A stretch of 64,000 nt of DNA from Streptomyces bikiniensis (GTDB lineage Bacteria; Actinomycetota; Actinomycetes; Streptomycetales; Streptomycetaceae). The translations under genes were made by a program, and so were the position numbers. Under the pieces are notes generated by a model, which did not search any database, was not told the DNA's origin, and worked only from the letters and a program-made list of their open reading frames with translations. Location of the stretch: assembly GCA_000716465.1 (NCBI GenBank), contig JNWL01000002.1:186001-250000 (forward strand), read 5' to 3'. Positions 25,791 through 34,610 of this stretch are shown piece after piece (positions within the stretch are counted from its first letter, which is position 1; every line of letters starts with the position of its first letter).

Positions 25791-27440
25791 ATGGACACAC
25801 GCCGCTACCGCATGGTCGTCACCAGCGGCCTCGACTACGTCAGTACCGGCGCGCAGGTCGACGCCCGACTCCGGGACTGGCTGCGTGAACCGCCCAAGAA
25901 CTACGACATCCAGGCGTTCGCGGAGGGGCGCAACGAGATAGCCCGGGGAGTCACTCTCGACCACGACTCGGCGACCGGCACCGGCGGGGCGTACGGGCGC
26001 TGGCGCCTCCGGGAGACCGCCCCGGACGGTACCTGGCAGACGACCCTGGTGATCAGGCAGACGGAGAGCCGGCCGACCCGCGTACAGCTGGACGTAGAGC
26101 ACCTTCCCGACGATCCGGACACGTTGCCGACGCCCGCAAAGACCCCCCGCCTCGCGGCAAGCCTGCTGGACGTTCTCCATGCCCACGACGGGCTCGCGGA
26201 TGTGACCCGGATGCCACAGGTCGTCGAGGCGGCCGACATCGACTCCGTCATCGACGAGCTGTGCGACGCGGAGCGCCGTCTGCCGATCGTCATGGCCACC
26301 GCCCCGAACGGGGCCGACTTCGACGTCTGGCTGGAGCAGATCCTGGACCCGCTGGTCCGTCCCCTGGCCGGCCTCGCCATCCTCTACGCCCTCGCGCCCG
26401 GGGCGGACAACCGCTTCAACCGGCTCATGGAGTACCACCGGGTGTACGGCGGTGGCATCCGGACCTTCCTTCCCGGTGTGGATCCGGCCTGGGCGGCCGA
26501 CGGCCAGCGCCACCGCGTCATGTCGCACCGGGTCGTCGCCGAGAACCCGGCCCGGGCCCGCCGCCTGCTCGCCCAGCTTCCCCAGGGCCTCGCCACCCGG
26601 GCGCCACTGCCGCCCGAGCTGGACGCGGTACCCGTATTGCGCGCGCGTACCAAGGAGAGCTCGGGCAGCTCCGAGCTGGAGCGGCTGAGGGACGAGAACC
26701 AAGCCCTCTTCGAGATCCTCGAGGAAGCCGGGCGCGAGCAGCGGGTACGAGCCGACGAGATCAGGGACCTGAAGAACGAACTCCAGCGCGCCAGGAGCGA
26801 CGAGATCACGCTGATCGCCGAGTACGACGAGCAGTACCGGGAACTGCACGAGACCCGGGTCCGGCTCGTCACCGTGCAGAAGCGCCTGCTCGCCCTCGGC
26901 GCCGCCGAAGCCGCGTACGCCCCGGACGACGGCGGTCCCGCTGTCCCCAAGTCCTTCGCGGAGATCCTGGAACGGATCGAGGAGATGCCTCGCGTGCACT
27001 TCACCGGAGCCAGGAAGATCACCCTGGAACTGGACGACCAGGCGTACGGTTCCTCCTGGGTTCGCATGGCCTGGGACGCTTTGCTGGCGCTTCGGGACTA
27101 CGCCGACGTCTCGGTCGACGCCCTCGCCGACGGCGCGGCCTTCCGTGACTTCAAGCAGTGGTGCGAGGACGCTCCGGGCGGCAGGCACGCGATATCGCCC
27201 CGCAAGGTCGTGCGCGACGAGTCCAGGACGGTGAAGACGAACACCGTCTGGCGCAAGGAACGGACCTTCCCCGTCCCGGAACACGTGGATCCCGCCCGCC
27301 GGCTGTTCATGGGCGCGCACGTGAGGATCGGCGGCGGCAACACCGTCGCTCCACGCCTGCACTACCACGACGCGGCCCGCGCCGAGCACGGGATCTTCAT
27401 CGGATACATCGGGCCGCACCTCACCAACACCCTCACCTGA
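25791..27440 (+). CDS. Coiled-coil protein linked to McrBC, with C-terminal GYIGPHL motif
   Basis: A 549-residue protein from ATG 25791 (AAGGA 8 nt upstream). Three parts can be read. The N-terminal alpha/beta region (1-280) contains YHRVYGGGIRTFLPGVDP and HRVMSHRVVAENP. A Glu/Arg-rich coiled coil spans about 295-375 (LERLRDENQALFEILEEAG, LKNELQRARSDEITL). The C-terminal region ends in a beta-rich segment, HYHDAARAEHGIFIGYIGPHL, a terminal motif I associate with many actinobacterial proteins of unknown function. A coiled-coil protein beside an McrB GTPase is the defining trait of the CoCoNuT class of type IV restriction systems, where such proteins often carry SmpB-like OB folds. It could recruit the McrBC complex to RNA or ribosomal targets; this is not shown by the sequence alone. 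Confidence 0.72.
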   Translation: MDTRRYRMVVTSGLDYVSTGAQVDARLRDWLREPPKNYDIQAFAEGRNEIARGVTLDHDSATGTGGAYGRWRLRETAPDGTWQTTLVIRQTESRPTRVQLDVEHLPDDPDTLPTPAKTPRLAASLLDVLHAHDGLADVTRMPQVVEAADIDSVIDELCDAERRLPIVMATAPNGADFDVWLEQILDPLVRPLAGLAILYALAPGADNRFNRLMEYHRVYGGGIRTFLPGVDPAWAADGQRHRVMSHRVVAENPARARRLLAQLPQGLATRAPLPPELDAVPVLRARTKESSGSSELERLRDENQALFEILEEAGREQRVRADEIRDLKNELQRARSDEITLIAEYDEQYRELHETRVRLVTVQKRLLALGAAEAAYAPDDGGPAVPKSFAEILERIEEMPRVHFTGARKITLELDDQAYGSSWVRMAWDALLALRDYADVSVDALADGAAFRDFKQWCEDAPGGRHAISPRKVVRDESRTVKTNTVWRKERTFPVPEHVDPARRLFMGAHVRIGGGNTVAPRLHYHDAARAEHGIFIGYIGPHLTNTLT

Positions 27441-27548
27441 GGTGCGGAGCGGGACTAAGGTCCTTCTCGGCACCGGCCTTCGGGCATATGCCGTTCCCGT
27501 GTCCACGGACTCATGGGAACGAGGAACGTACGTGAACCAGGAGTGCGC

Positions 27549-29411
27549 GTGAACGAGGACAGCGGCAACCCCGCCGAGTACCCGGAGTTCCGGCTGCGGC
27601 TGCCCGGCGGGGACGGCATCGGGCGGGCGGTCGGCGTCCTCCTCGACGCCGTCGGCACCAACGGGAGCCGCAAGTTCCTGGTCCGGGCCGGTTCGCCGGC
27701 CAGGGAGCACGTCATGCCGTCGTTCCCCAAGCACTTCAGCGGCACCTTCAGGCGGCGCGAGGAGCTGAGAGCCACCGGGGCCCTCGCGCCGTCCGACCGC
27801 TGGCCCGGCTGGCTGGAGCTGACCGCTGACGTCGAGTGCGGATCGCCGTCCGCCGCCGCCGAGATACTCGTCGGCGCCCCGCGCAACGGCTGGGAGGAGT
27901 GGCGCACCGAGGCGGGCACACCGCTGTCCGACTTCATGGAGGGCGTGCGTGCCGGGCCCAACCGGGCCTGGCTCGTGCGCGGTTCGAACGTGGCGGGCAG
28001 TGACCTCGTCCACCGGCTGTGGCTCCCCGAGGGCAGGGTCACGCTGTCGGCCTCACGGCTGCGCCAGGGAGTGGCGCAGGGGGCGAGCAAGGAGCGGCTG
28101 AGAGCGTTCGTCGAGGAGGACTACGGGACGACGGCGACCTACAACCAGAAGCTGGAGCTCGTCGACGAGCTGTACGCGTTCCTCTCCTGGATGAAGCCGG
28201 GCGACACGGTGTGTGGCATCTCCGGGGGCCGCCTGTACGTCGGTGAGATCACCGGAACGGTCGAGCAGACCGCCTCCGAAGGCGGCCGTTCCAACCTGCG
28301 CCGCCCCGTCGACTGGCAGAGCAGCGGGTACGCCTACGACGAGCTTCCCGAGGAACTCCAGCAGAAGCTCTCGGCGCAGCACGACGTCGTCGACCTCACC
28401 TCCGTGCAGGCCCTCATCGACGGACTCGGCCGTACCGACGAGGAGCTCGCCGACGAGGCCGTGTCCCGGGAACGCGACCCGAGCGAGACGGTCCCGGCCC
28501 TCGCGGCCCGGCGTGAGCTGGAGCTTCCCGAGCCGGGCCAGGCCCTCGCCGACGAACTGCTCGTCCACGACGTGGAGTGGCTGCGCGAGGTGAAGGACCT
28601 CCTCTGGGACGAACGGCAGCTGGTGCTGTACGGCCCGCCGGGCACGGGCAAGACCCACCTGGCCCTCAAACTCGCCGAGTTCCTCGGAGGCGGACCCGAA
28701 CGGGTCAAGCTGGTGCAGTTCCACCCCTCGTACGCGTACGAGGACTTCTTCGAAGGGTTCCGCCCGAAGGAGGACCCCGACACCCGGGAGGTCGCCTTCC
28801 GGCTGACGGCGGGCCCGCTGCGGGAGCTCGCCGACCTCGCCTCCCGCGAGGGAAACCGCCACATCCCGCACTTCCTGATCATCGACGAGATCAACCGTGC
28901 GAATCTGGCCAAGGTCTTCGGAGAGCTCTACTTCCTCCTGGAGTACCGGAACAAGTCGGTCCGCCTGACTTACTCGGGCGACGACTTCGCCCTCCCGTCC
29001 AATCTCTTCGTCATCGGGACGATGAACACCGCCGACCGCTCCATCGCCCTCGTCGACGCGGCCATGCGACGGCGCTTCGCCTTCGTGGAGCTCTCGCCGC
29101 GTACTGAGCCCACCCAGGGGCTGCTGCGCCGCTGGCTCGCCGCCCAGGACCGTGGCCCCGAGCCGGCGGACCTGCTGGACGCGCTCAACTCCCGCATCGA
29201 CGACCCCGATTTCCGTATCGGCCCCTCGTACCTGATGAAGAAGGCGGTCTACCGGGAAGGCGGCCTTGACCGCACCTGGCGCACCAAGATCCTTCCGCTC
29301 CTGGAGGAGCATCACTACGGAGAGGGAATCGACATCGCCAAGACCTACGGTCTCGAATCCCTTCGCGCGACCATCGCACCGGCTGCCGGCCCGGGTGAGC
29401 CCGACGCGTGA
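27549..29411 (+). CDS. mcrB: McrB-family GTPase with PUA/YTH-like N-terminal region
   Basis: A 620-residue AAA+ GTPase of the McrB type, the motor of modification-dependent restriction. Walker A YGPPGTGKT is at 361-369, followed by VQFHPSYAYEDFFEGFRP, the DEINRAN Walker B, and the McrB signature MNTADRS at 492-498. Before the motor, residues about 193-260 (YNQKLELVDELYAFL, MKPGDTVCGI, LYVGEITG, LRRPVDW) resemble the EVE/YTH-like (PUA superfamily) fold that reads modified bases. GTG 27549 is chosen over an in-frame upstream ATG because AGGAG lies 5 nt before it. The stop overlaps the McrC start (GTGA). It should assemble as a hexamer and drive DNA or RNA translocation for the McrC nuclease. 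Confidence 0.9.
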   Translation: MNEDSGNPAEYPEFRLRLPGGDGIGRAVGVLLDAVGTNGSRKFLVRAGSPAREHVMPSFPKHFSGTFRRREELRATGALAPSDRWPGWLELTADVECGSPSAAAEILVGAPRNGWEEWRTEAGTPLSDFMEGVRAGPNRAWLVRGSNVAGSDLVHRLWLPEGRVTLSASRLRQGVAQGASKERLRAFVEEDYGTTATYNQKLELVDELYAFLSWMKPGDTVCGISGGRLYVGEITGTVEQTASEGGRSNLRRPVDWQSSGYAYDELPEELQQKLSAQHDVVDLTSVQALIDGLGRTDEELADEAVSRERDPSETVPALAARRELELPEPGQALADELLVHDVEWLREVKDLLWDERQLVLYGPPGTGKTHLALKLAEFLGGGPERVKLVQFHPSYAYEDFFEGFRPKEDPDTREVAFRLTAGPLRELADLASREGNRHIPHFLIIDEINRANLAKVFGELYFLLEYRNKSVRLTYSGDDFALPSNLFVIGTMNTADRSIALVDAAMRRRFAFVELSPRTEPTQGLLRRWLAAQDRGPEPADLLDALNSRIDDPDFRIGPSYLMKKAVYREGGLDRTWRTKILPLLEEHHYGEGIDIAKTYGLESLRATIAPAAGPGEPDA

Positions 29412-30622
29412 CCGGCATCCAGCTCGTCGAACACGCCCCGCACACCACCCATGACCTGCCGGCGGCCATCGGCCGGGCACTCGCCGCCTCCCGGATCGTG
29501 GACGCGGCGCCCGACCCGTACCGGACCGGGGGATGGCGGCTGCGCGCGGGGAGCAAGGTCGGAGCCTTCGTGGTCAGGGCCCCGGGGGAGGACCCCGTCA
29601 CCCTGAGAGTCACCCCGAAGGTGCCGATCGCCCATCTGTTCTTCCTCCTGGGGTACGCCCTGAACCCGCGGATCCACCAAGAGGGCACGGTGGAGGTGTC
29701 GGCGCACACGGAACTGGTTCCCTTCTTCGCCCAGACCTACGAGAGGGCGCAGGAGCGCGCCCTGAGGCAAGGAGTGCTGCAGGGGTACCGGCACACGGAA
29801 GAGGCGTCCCCTGTCCTTCGCGGTCGGCTCAGGGAGACCGACCAGGTGCGCCGTCACCACGGACGGCTCTTTCCCCTGGAAGTGGCCTATGACGAGTACA
29901 CCACAGACATACCCGAGAACCGGCTGCTGCGGGCGGCGACCGAGCGGCTGCTGAGCCTGCCCCGCGTCCCGGCCGGAGTACGGCGGTCCCTCCAGCACCA
30001 ACGGGCTCGGCTCATCGACGCCGAGCCCCTGCTGCGCGGCGCCGCTCCGCCCCGGTGGCGGCCGAGCCGCCTGAACCTCCGCTACCAGCCCGCGCTGCGG
30101 CTGGCGGAGACCGTCCTGCGCCGCGAGTCGCCCGAACACCTGCCGGGTGACGTCACCGTCGACGGATTCCTGCTCGACATGAACAAACTCTTCGAGGACT
30201 TCGTCTGCGTGGCCCTGCGTGAGGCCCTCACAGCGCATGGCGGACACTGCGCGCTCCAGGCCAAGGGAGTGCATCTCGACGCGGACGGGACCATCCGCAT
30301 GAGGCCGGATCTCCTCCGGTACGGGGACGACGGCCGCCCGCTGAACGTGGCCGACGCCAAGTACAAGGCGCAGAAGCCCGATGGTTTTCCCGACGCCGAC
30401 CTCTACCAGATGCTCGCCTACTGCACAGCGCTGGGTCTTCCCGAGGGACACCTGATCTACGCCAGGGGCGGCGCCCTTCACGCCTCCCACCGTGTCCGGA
30501 ACGCGGGGATTGTCATCCACCAGCACGTCCTGGACCTGGAAGGGCCGCCGACGGAACTGCTCGGGGCGGTCCGGGACCTCGCCCGCCTGATGGCCAGGGG
30601 CGCGGAACCCGCATCCCCCTAA
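29408..30622 (+). CDS. mcrC: McrC-family nuclease subunit
   Basis: A 404-residue McrC homologue, the PD-(D/E)XK nuclease that binds the McrB hexamer. The catalytic block MRPDLLRYGDDGRPLNVADAKYK (about residues 297-318) supplies the Asp and D-A-K residues, followed by DLYQMLAYCTALGL. Upstream text such as YTTDIPENRLLRAATERLL and VDGFLLDMNKLFEDFVCVAL is the standard McrC pattern. It starts with GTG, overlapping the McrB stop by four bases, so the two subunits are made together. The active site looks intact, so the system should still cut nucleic acid. The helicase gene follows after 44 bp with a good Shine-Dalgarno sequence. Confidence 0.92.
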   Translation: MTGIQLVEHAPHTTHDLPAAIGRALAASRIVDAAPDPYRTGGWRLRAGSKVGAFVVRAPGEDPVTLRVTPKVPIAHLFFLLGYALNPRIHQEGTVEVSAHTELVPFFAQTYERAQERALRQGVLQGYRHTEEASPVLRGRLRETDQVRRHHGRLFPLEVAYDEYTTDIPENRLLRAATERLLSLPRVPAGVRRSLQHQRARLIDAEPLLRGAAPPRWRPSRLNLRYQPALRLAETVLRRESPEHLPGDVTVDGFLLDMNKLFEDFVCVALREALTAHGGHCALQAKGVHLDADGTIRMRPDLLRYGDDGRPLNVADAKYKAQKPDGFPDADLYQMLAYCTALGLPEGHLIYARGGALHASHRVRNAGIVIHQHVLDLEGPPTELLGAVRDLARLMARGAEPASP

Positions 30623-30666
30623 GATCGTTTCGGTCGCGCCGCACGCCACGAGGTAAGGAGCCCACC

Positions 30667-32823
30667 GTGCCCCAGCTCGCCTTCGCGAACAGCTTCTGGG
30701 AGAGCTACGACGTGCTGGAGAAGCCCGTCAAAGCCGGAGTGCGCAAGGCGATGGCCAAGTTCCAGCAGCTCACTGTCGCGGAACTGCACGCCGACAAGGG
30801 GCTTCACCTGGAGTCGGTGGACAAGGCGCGCGATCCACGGATGAGGACCATCCGGATCAACGACTTCTGGCGGGGAGTGGTCCTCGCCCCGGACGACGGC
30901 AGCGACGTCTTCCTCCTCGTCAACGTCGTGCCGCACGACGACGCCTACAGCTGGGCGGCCAAGCGGCTCTACACGGTCAACACCGCCACCCGCGGCCTGG
31001 AGGTCCGCAACGTCGTCGCCATCGAGCAACTGACGCCGGCCCTGGAGCGGGCGGCGGCTGCGGCCCCCGTCCTGCTCTTCGCCTCCCACTCGGACACCGT
31101 GCTGCGGGAACTCGGTATCGATGCCCAGGTGTTGCGTGCCGTGCGCACGATCACGGATCAGGCACAGCTGGACGCGTTCGGCACCCTGCTTCCCGAGGAC
31201 CAGTTCGAAGTCCTCCAGTTCCTCGCGGAGGGTTTCAGCCCGGAAGAGGTCTACCGCGACGTCGTCACCGCACGGCGGCCCGCCGAAGTTCCTGAGAACC
31301 CCGCGGACGACCTCGCGTCGGCGATCCTCCGCACCAGAGGCCGCATTACGCTCGTAACCGGGCCGGACGAGCTGGCCGAGATCCTGGAGAAGCCCTTCGC
31401 CGCTTGGCGGATCTTCCTCCACCCTTCCCAGCGGCGCGTCGCCTACCGCGTGTCCTACGGCGGACCGGCCCAGGTGACCGGAGGCCCGGGCACAGGCAAG
31501 ACCGTTGTCGCCCTGCATCGTGTCAAGCACCTGCTGTCCCGCTCCGAGGACAGCCGGGTCCTGCTCACCACGTACACCAACGCGCTCGCGGCGAGCCTGC
31601 GCGAGAATCTCGCGCTGCTGCTCGACGGCGATGAGGCGCAGCTTGGCAGGGTCGACGTGACGACGGTGAACGCCTACGCGCATCGAGTCCTTCATGCAGC
31701 CGGCGGCCGGACGCCGTCCCTCGTCGGAGACCGTGAGGAGCGGCAGGTCTGGCAGCGGGTCGGCAAACGTCTCGGCCTTCCGTGGCCGGAGCGGTTCCTC
31801 GCCCAGGAATATCGCCACGTCGTACTCGCCCAGGACATCGGCACGCTCGACGCCTACCGGGGCGCGGCGCGCAAAGGACGCGGCTCGGCGCTGCCCGTAG
31901 CCCAGCGAGAGCGGGTCTGGGAGGCGATCGAACTCTTCCGGTCCGAACTCTTCGCCCGAGGCGGCCGCACCCACCTCGAAGTCTGCGCCGAGGCGGCACG
32001 GCTACTGGCGGCGCGACACGCCTCGGACGGTCATGACTACCACCACGTGGTCGTCGACGAGGCGCAGGACCTGCATCCGGCCCAGTGGCGTGTACTGAGG
32101 GCCGCTGTACGGCGCGGACCCGATGACCTCTTCATCACCGGTGACCCCCATCAGCGGATCTACGACTCCCGGGTCAGCCTGAGCTCACTGGGGATCGGGG
32201 TGACAGGCCGGAGCAGTCGGCTGAGGGTCAACTACCGCAGCACGGAGGAGATCCTGAGCTGGTCCACCGGCATCCTGAACGACGTGGCTGTCGAGGATCT
32301 CGGCGGGGACGGTGTGGACACCCTCCTCGGCTACCGTTCCCTCCTCCGTGGAGGCCGGCCTCATGTCATAGGACACGCCACCGAACAGGCTGAGGCGGAC
32401 GCGATCGTCGAGCGGATCGAGGAGTGGATCGGCCAGGGCATGCGTGCCGAGGAGATCGGGGTGTGTGCCCGGTTCCACCTGCTCCTGGACAAGGTGTACG
32501 ACAGGCTCGCGGCTCGGGGCATTCCCGTGGTCCGGGTCAAGGAGGCGCCGGGGGCGGGAGCGGCAGGAGTGCGCCTTGCGACGATGCACGCGATGAAAGG
32601 GCTGGAGTTCCGGGGCGTCGGTGTACTCGGCGTCTCCGACGGCGCGCTTCCCTTCGCCCGCGAGGTCACCGCGGCGGCGACGGACAGACTGCAGCACGCG
32701 ACCGATCTGCTGCGCGAGCGGTGCCTGCTCTTCGTTGCCTGCACACGGGCCCGAGAAGCGCTGCACGTGTCCTGGAGCGGAAAGCCCAGCCCGTTCGTTC
32801 CCCTGGCCGCCGAACTCACCTGA
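30667..32823 (+). CDS. UvrD-like SF1 helicase with RelE-like N-terminal domain
   Basis: A 718-residue protein from GTG 30667 (AAGGAG 6 nt upstream). Residues 1-115 (LTVAELHADKGLHLESV, RTIRINDFWRGVVLAPDD, FLLVNVVPHDDAYSWA) have the order of a RelE/ParE-type mRNA interferase fold. A linker leads to an SF1A helicase: Walker A GGPGTGK at 272-278, DEAQD at 464-468, motif V-like ATMHAMKGLEFRGV, and motif VI LFVACTRAREALHV. This N-terminal domain recurs in actinobacterial UvrD-like proteins. Here it may either cleave mRNA or tether the helicase to ribosomes. It is the last gene of the operon, ending 12 bp from the convergent methylase-like gene. Confidence 0.85.
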   Translation: MPQLAFANSFWESYDVLEKPVKAGVRKAMAKFQQLTVAELHADKGLHLESVDKARDPRMRTIRINDFWRGVVLAPDDGSDVFLLVNVVPHDDAYSWAAKRLYTVNTATRGLEVRNVVAIEQLTPALERAAAAAPVLLFASHSDTVLRELGIDAQVLRAVRTITDQAQLDAFGTLLPEDQFEVLQFLAEGFSPEEVYRDVVTARRPAEVPENPADDLASAILRTRGRITLVTGPDELAEILEKPFAAWRIFLHPSQRRVAYRVSYGGPAQVTGGPGTGKTVVALHRVKHLLSRSEDSRVLLTTYTNALAASLRENLALLLDGDEAQLGRVDVTTVNAYAHRVLHAAGGRTPSLVGDREERQVWQRVGKRLGLPWPERFLAQEYRHVVLAQDIGTLDAYRGAARKGRGSALPVAQRERVWEAIELFRSELFARGGRTHLEVCAEAARLLAARHASDGHDYHHVVVDEAQDLHPAQWRVLRAAVRRGPDDLFITGDPHQRIYDSRVSLSSLGIGVTGRSSRLRVNYRSTEEILSWSTGILNDVAVEDLGGDGVDTLLGYRSLLRGGRPHVIGHATEQAEADAIVERIEEWIGQGMRAEEIGVCARFHLLLDKVYDRLAARGIPVVRVKEAPGAGAAGVRLATMHAMKGLEFRGVGVLGVSDGALPFAREVTAAATDRLQHATDLLRERCLLFVACTRAREALHVSWSGKPSPFVPLAAELT

Positions 32824-32835
32824 CCGGTCGGCCTG

Positions 32836-34497
32836 TCACTCGCCTGAGTCGCCCGCATGGGGGACGAGGGCGCCGCTGGTCAGTCCGTCCCTGGCCAGAG
32901 AGGCCGTCCTCTGCCCCAGTTCCGCCAGCTTCGTCACGCGCTCCTCGAACTCCTGGAGTGTGCGGAAGACCGCTCCGTAGCGACGCTGGTCGGCGACCGC
33001 CATCTGCGGGATGCGTGCCGCTCGCGCGTCCACCCGATGCGTACCGCTGGCGCTGGTCGAGCGACGGACATTTGACACGCTCTGAAGAAAGCCGCGCAGG
33101 TAGTCCGTATCGAGTTGAGGACTCGTCGAATGGGGACCGCTGGCATCCGTCTCGATCAGACCCGCCCGGGACAGTTCAGCGAGGCTGACCGTGGCCGTGT
33201 CCAGAGAGTCCTCTCCTGCCCCCTCTCGCAGAGCGGGCAGGAGGGCACCCAGCGCATGGAGTTGCTGCTCGATCTGTTCGCGCAGGGACTGGTACTCCGC
33301 TCGGAAGTCATGGGCGGAACGGTGGACGTGATGGCCCGGAGTGAGATCGACGGTCTCGTCGAGAAGGTCGATGAGGGGGACGTCGACGATCTGGTCACCG
33401 ATGGGTTCCAGTGGTCCGTCCGGCTCGTTGCCCGTCAGGTCGATCATGCGCACGTGCGACGGAGCCGCGTCGTCCGGCTTTGGGCGGCGGAGGGTCCAGA
33501 GCAGTACGGGGACGGAGTGCGAGGAGGCGACTCCGCCAGGCAGTGCGACGACCTGGACGAGGATTCCCCGCCGCACGAGCTCTGCCCGGATCCGGCGCCC
33601 CGCCTTGCGGTAGGCCGTGGAGGCCGGCATGACGATCACCGTGCGACCCCCGGGGGCGGTGTGGGCGTAGCAGTGTTGGAGCCAGGCCAGTTCCCCCTCG
33701 GCCTTGGAGGGCGTACCGAGCTCCCAACGCGCGTCGAGGAGCAGCTCCTCACGCCCCCAGTCGGGGCCGGAGGCAGGCGGTTCGCAGACGACGAGATCGG
33801 CGCGGAGCGAGGGCCAGGCATCCGCCCGCAGTGAGTCACCCGCTTGGATCACCGCATCGGTTCGGCCGGTCAACTCGGCTCGAAGGCCGGCGAATCGCGC
33901 TGCTGCGGGGTTGATCTCCTGCCCGCGAACGACCGTACCGTCGGCGTCTCCCACGGCCATGAGAAGGACCCCGATACCGCAGGCTGGGTCGAAGACGGTA
34001 GCGCCATCAGTGACCCGGCCCGCGAAGTGGACAACCGCCCGGGTGACCCGTGCGGAGGACACCTGGTCAGAGCCTCTGCGGCGGGCCGAGTCCTGGAAGC
34101 GCTCGACAAGTCCGTCGACCGCGTGGGCCGTGGAGGCGTTCTTTGCCAACGAGGTGACGAGCGCGGCTGCCGCGGAATCGAGACCGGACGGATTTCCCGT
34201 CGAGAGGAACTCGGCGACCGAAGCCAGGCCGCCGATCATGTCATCGCCGAACGACGCGCGGAGCGCCTGCCAGAGCCGGACCTCGTCGGAGACGTCGTGG
34301 CTCTTCCGCTGGGTTGCCAGCCATGTCCGTACGTCGGCAAGGGAGAACAGCGGCGTGCCCGGACTGCCTCCCGCCGGGGCGGGGAAGTCCGTGTGGCGGC
34401 GCCTCCAATTCGACACGGCAGCTCGCGTAACGCCTGCGATGCGTGCGATCTCGGCCCCGGTGATCAAAGGGTCTGCTGCACCCGCTTCATCCCTCAT
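32836..34497 (-). CDS. HTH plus N6-methylase-like protein with atypical motif IV
   Basis: A 553-residue protein. The first 60 residues form a helix-turn-helix of MerR/excisionase type (TGAEIARIAGVTRAAVSNWRRR ... FSLADVRTWL). Then comes a HsdM/N6-adenine methylase domain: SAM motif I FDPACGIG (D170) and the downstream ELAWLQHCYAHTAPGGRTVIVMP. The catalytic (N/D)PP(Y/F) is replaced by EPPA (E239), which should weaken or abolish adenine methylation. The C-terminus is helical and could be a specificity-like arm. No HsdS or HsdR gene is near. The gene converges on the McrBC-type operon and carries the same palindrome upstream. A half-site (GTTGAC, 34500-34505) lies directly before its ATG. It may be the regulator binding these sites, a SAM-dependent sensor, or a genuine methylase protecting targets. 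Confidence 0.8.
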   Translation of the reverse strand: MRDEAGAADPLITGAEIARIAGVTRAAVSNWRRRHTDFPAPAGGSPGTPLFSLADVRTWLATQRKSHDVSDEVRLWQALRASFGDDMIGGLASVAEFLSTGNPSGLDSAAAALVTSLAKNASTAHAVDGLVERFQDSARRRGSDQVSSARVTRAVVHFAGRVTDGATVFDPACGIGVLLMAVGDADGTVVRGQEINPAAARFAGLRAELTGRTDAVIQAGDSLRADAWPSLRADLVVCEPPASGPDWGREELLLDARWELGTPSKAEGELAWLQHCYAHTAPGGRTVIVMPASTAYRKAGRRIRAELVRRGILVQVVALPGGVASSHSVPVLLWTLRRPKPDDAAPSHVRMIDLTGNEPDGPLEPIGDQIVDVPLIDLLDETVDLTPGHHVHRSAHDFRAEYQSLREQIEQQLHALGALLPALREGAGEDSLDTATVSLAELSRAGLIETDASGPHSTSPQLDTDYLRGFLQSVSNVRRSTSASGTHRVDARAARIPQMAVADQRRYGAVFRTLQEFEERVTKLAELGQRTASLARDGLTSGALVPHAGDSGE

Positions 34498-34542
34498 GAG
34501 TCAACCGTACACGCCGCTACAGACGCGAGTTAAATAGTGAGC

Positions 34543-34557
34543 GTTGACGACGTCAAC
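34543..34557. promoter_or_regulatory. 15-bp palindromic operator, copy 2
   Basis: GTTGACG-A-CGTCAAC, identical to 22,901-22,915, extended here by one further pair (C...G). It lies 46 bp upstream of the methylase-like gene (minus strand) beside an AT-rich TATTTAACT stretch that could hold a -10. TTGACG in the arm could serve as the -35. Two identical sites, one before each transcription unit, define the outer limits of the locus. Confidence 0.75.
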
Positions 34558-34610
34558 GTATTTTGAGGGGAGTCATCTTCTTCCCTTACGGAGGGCAAGC
34601 GAGGGATCGG

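Noticed and set aside
32836..34497. Type I restriction HsdM subunit
   Set aside because: No HsdS or HsdR gene nearby, an N-terminal HTH not found in HsdM, and an atypical motif IV.
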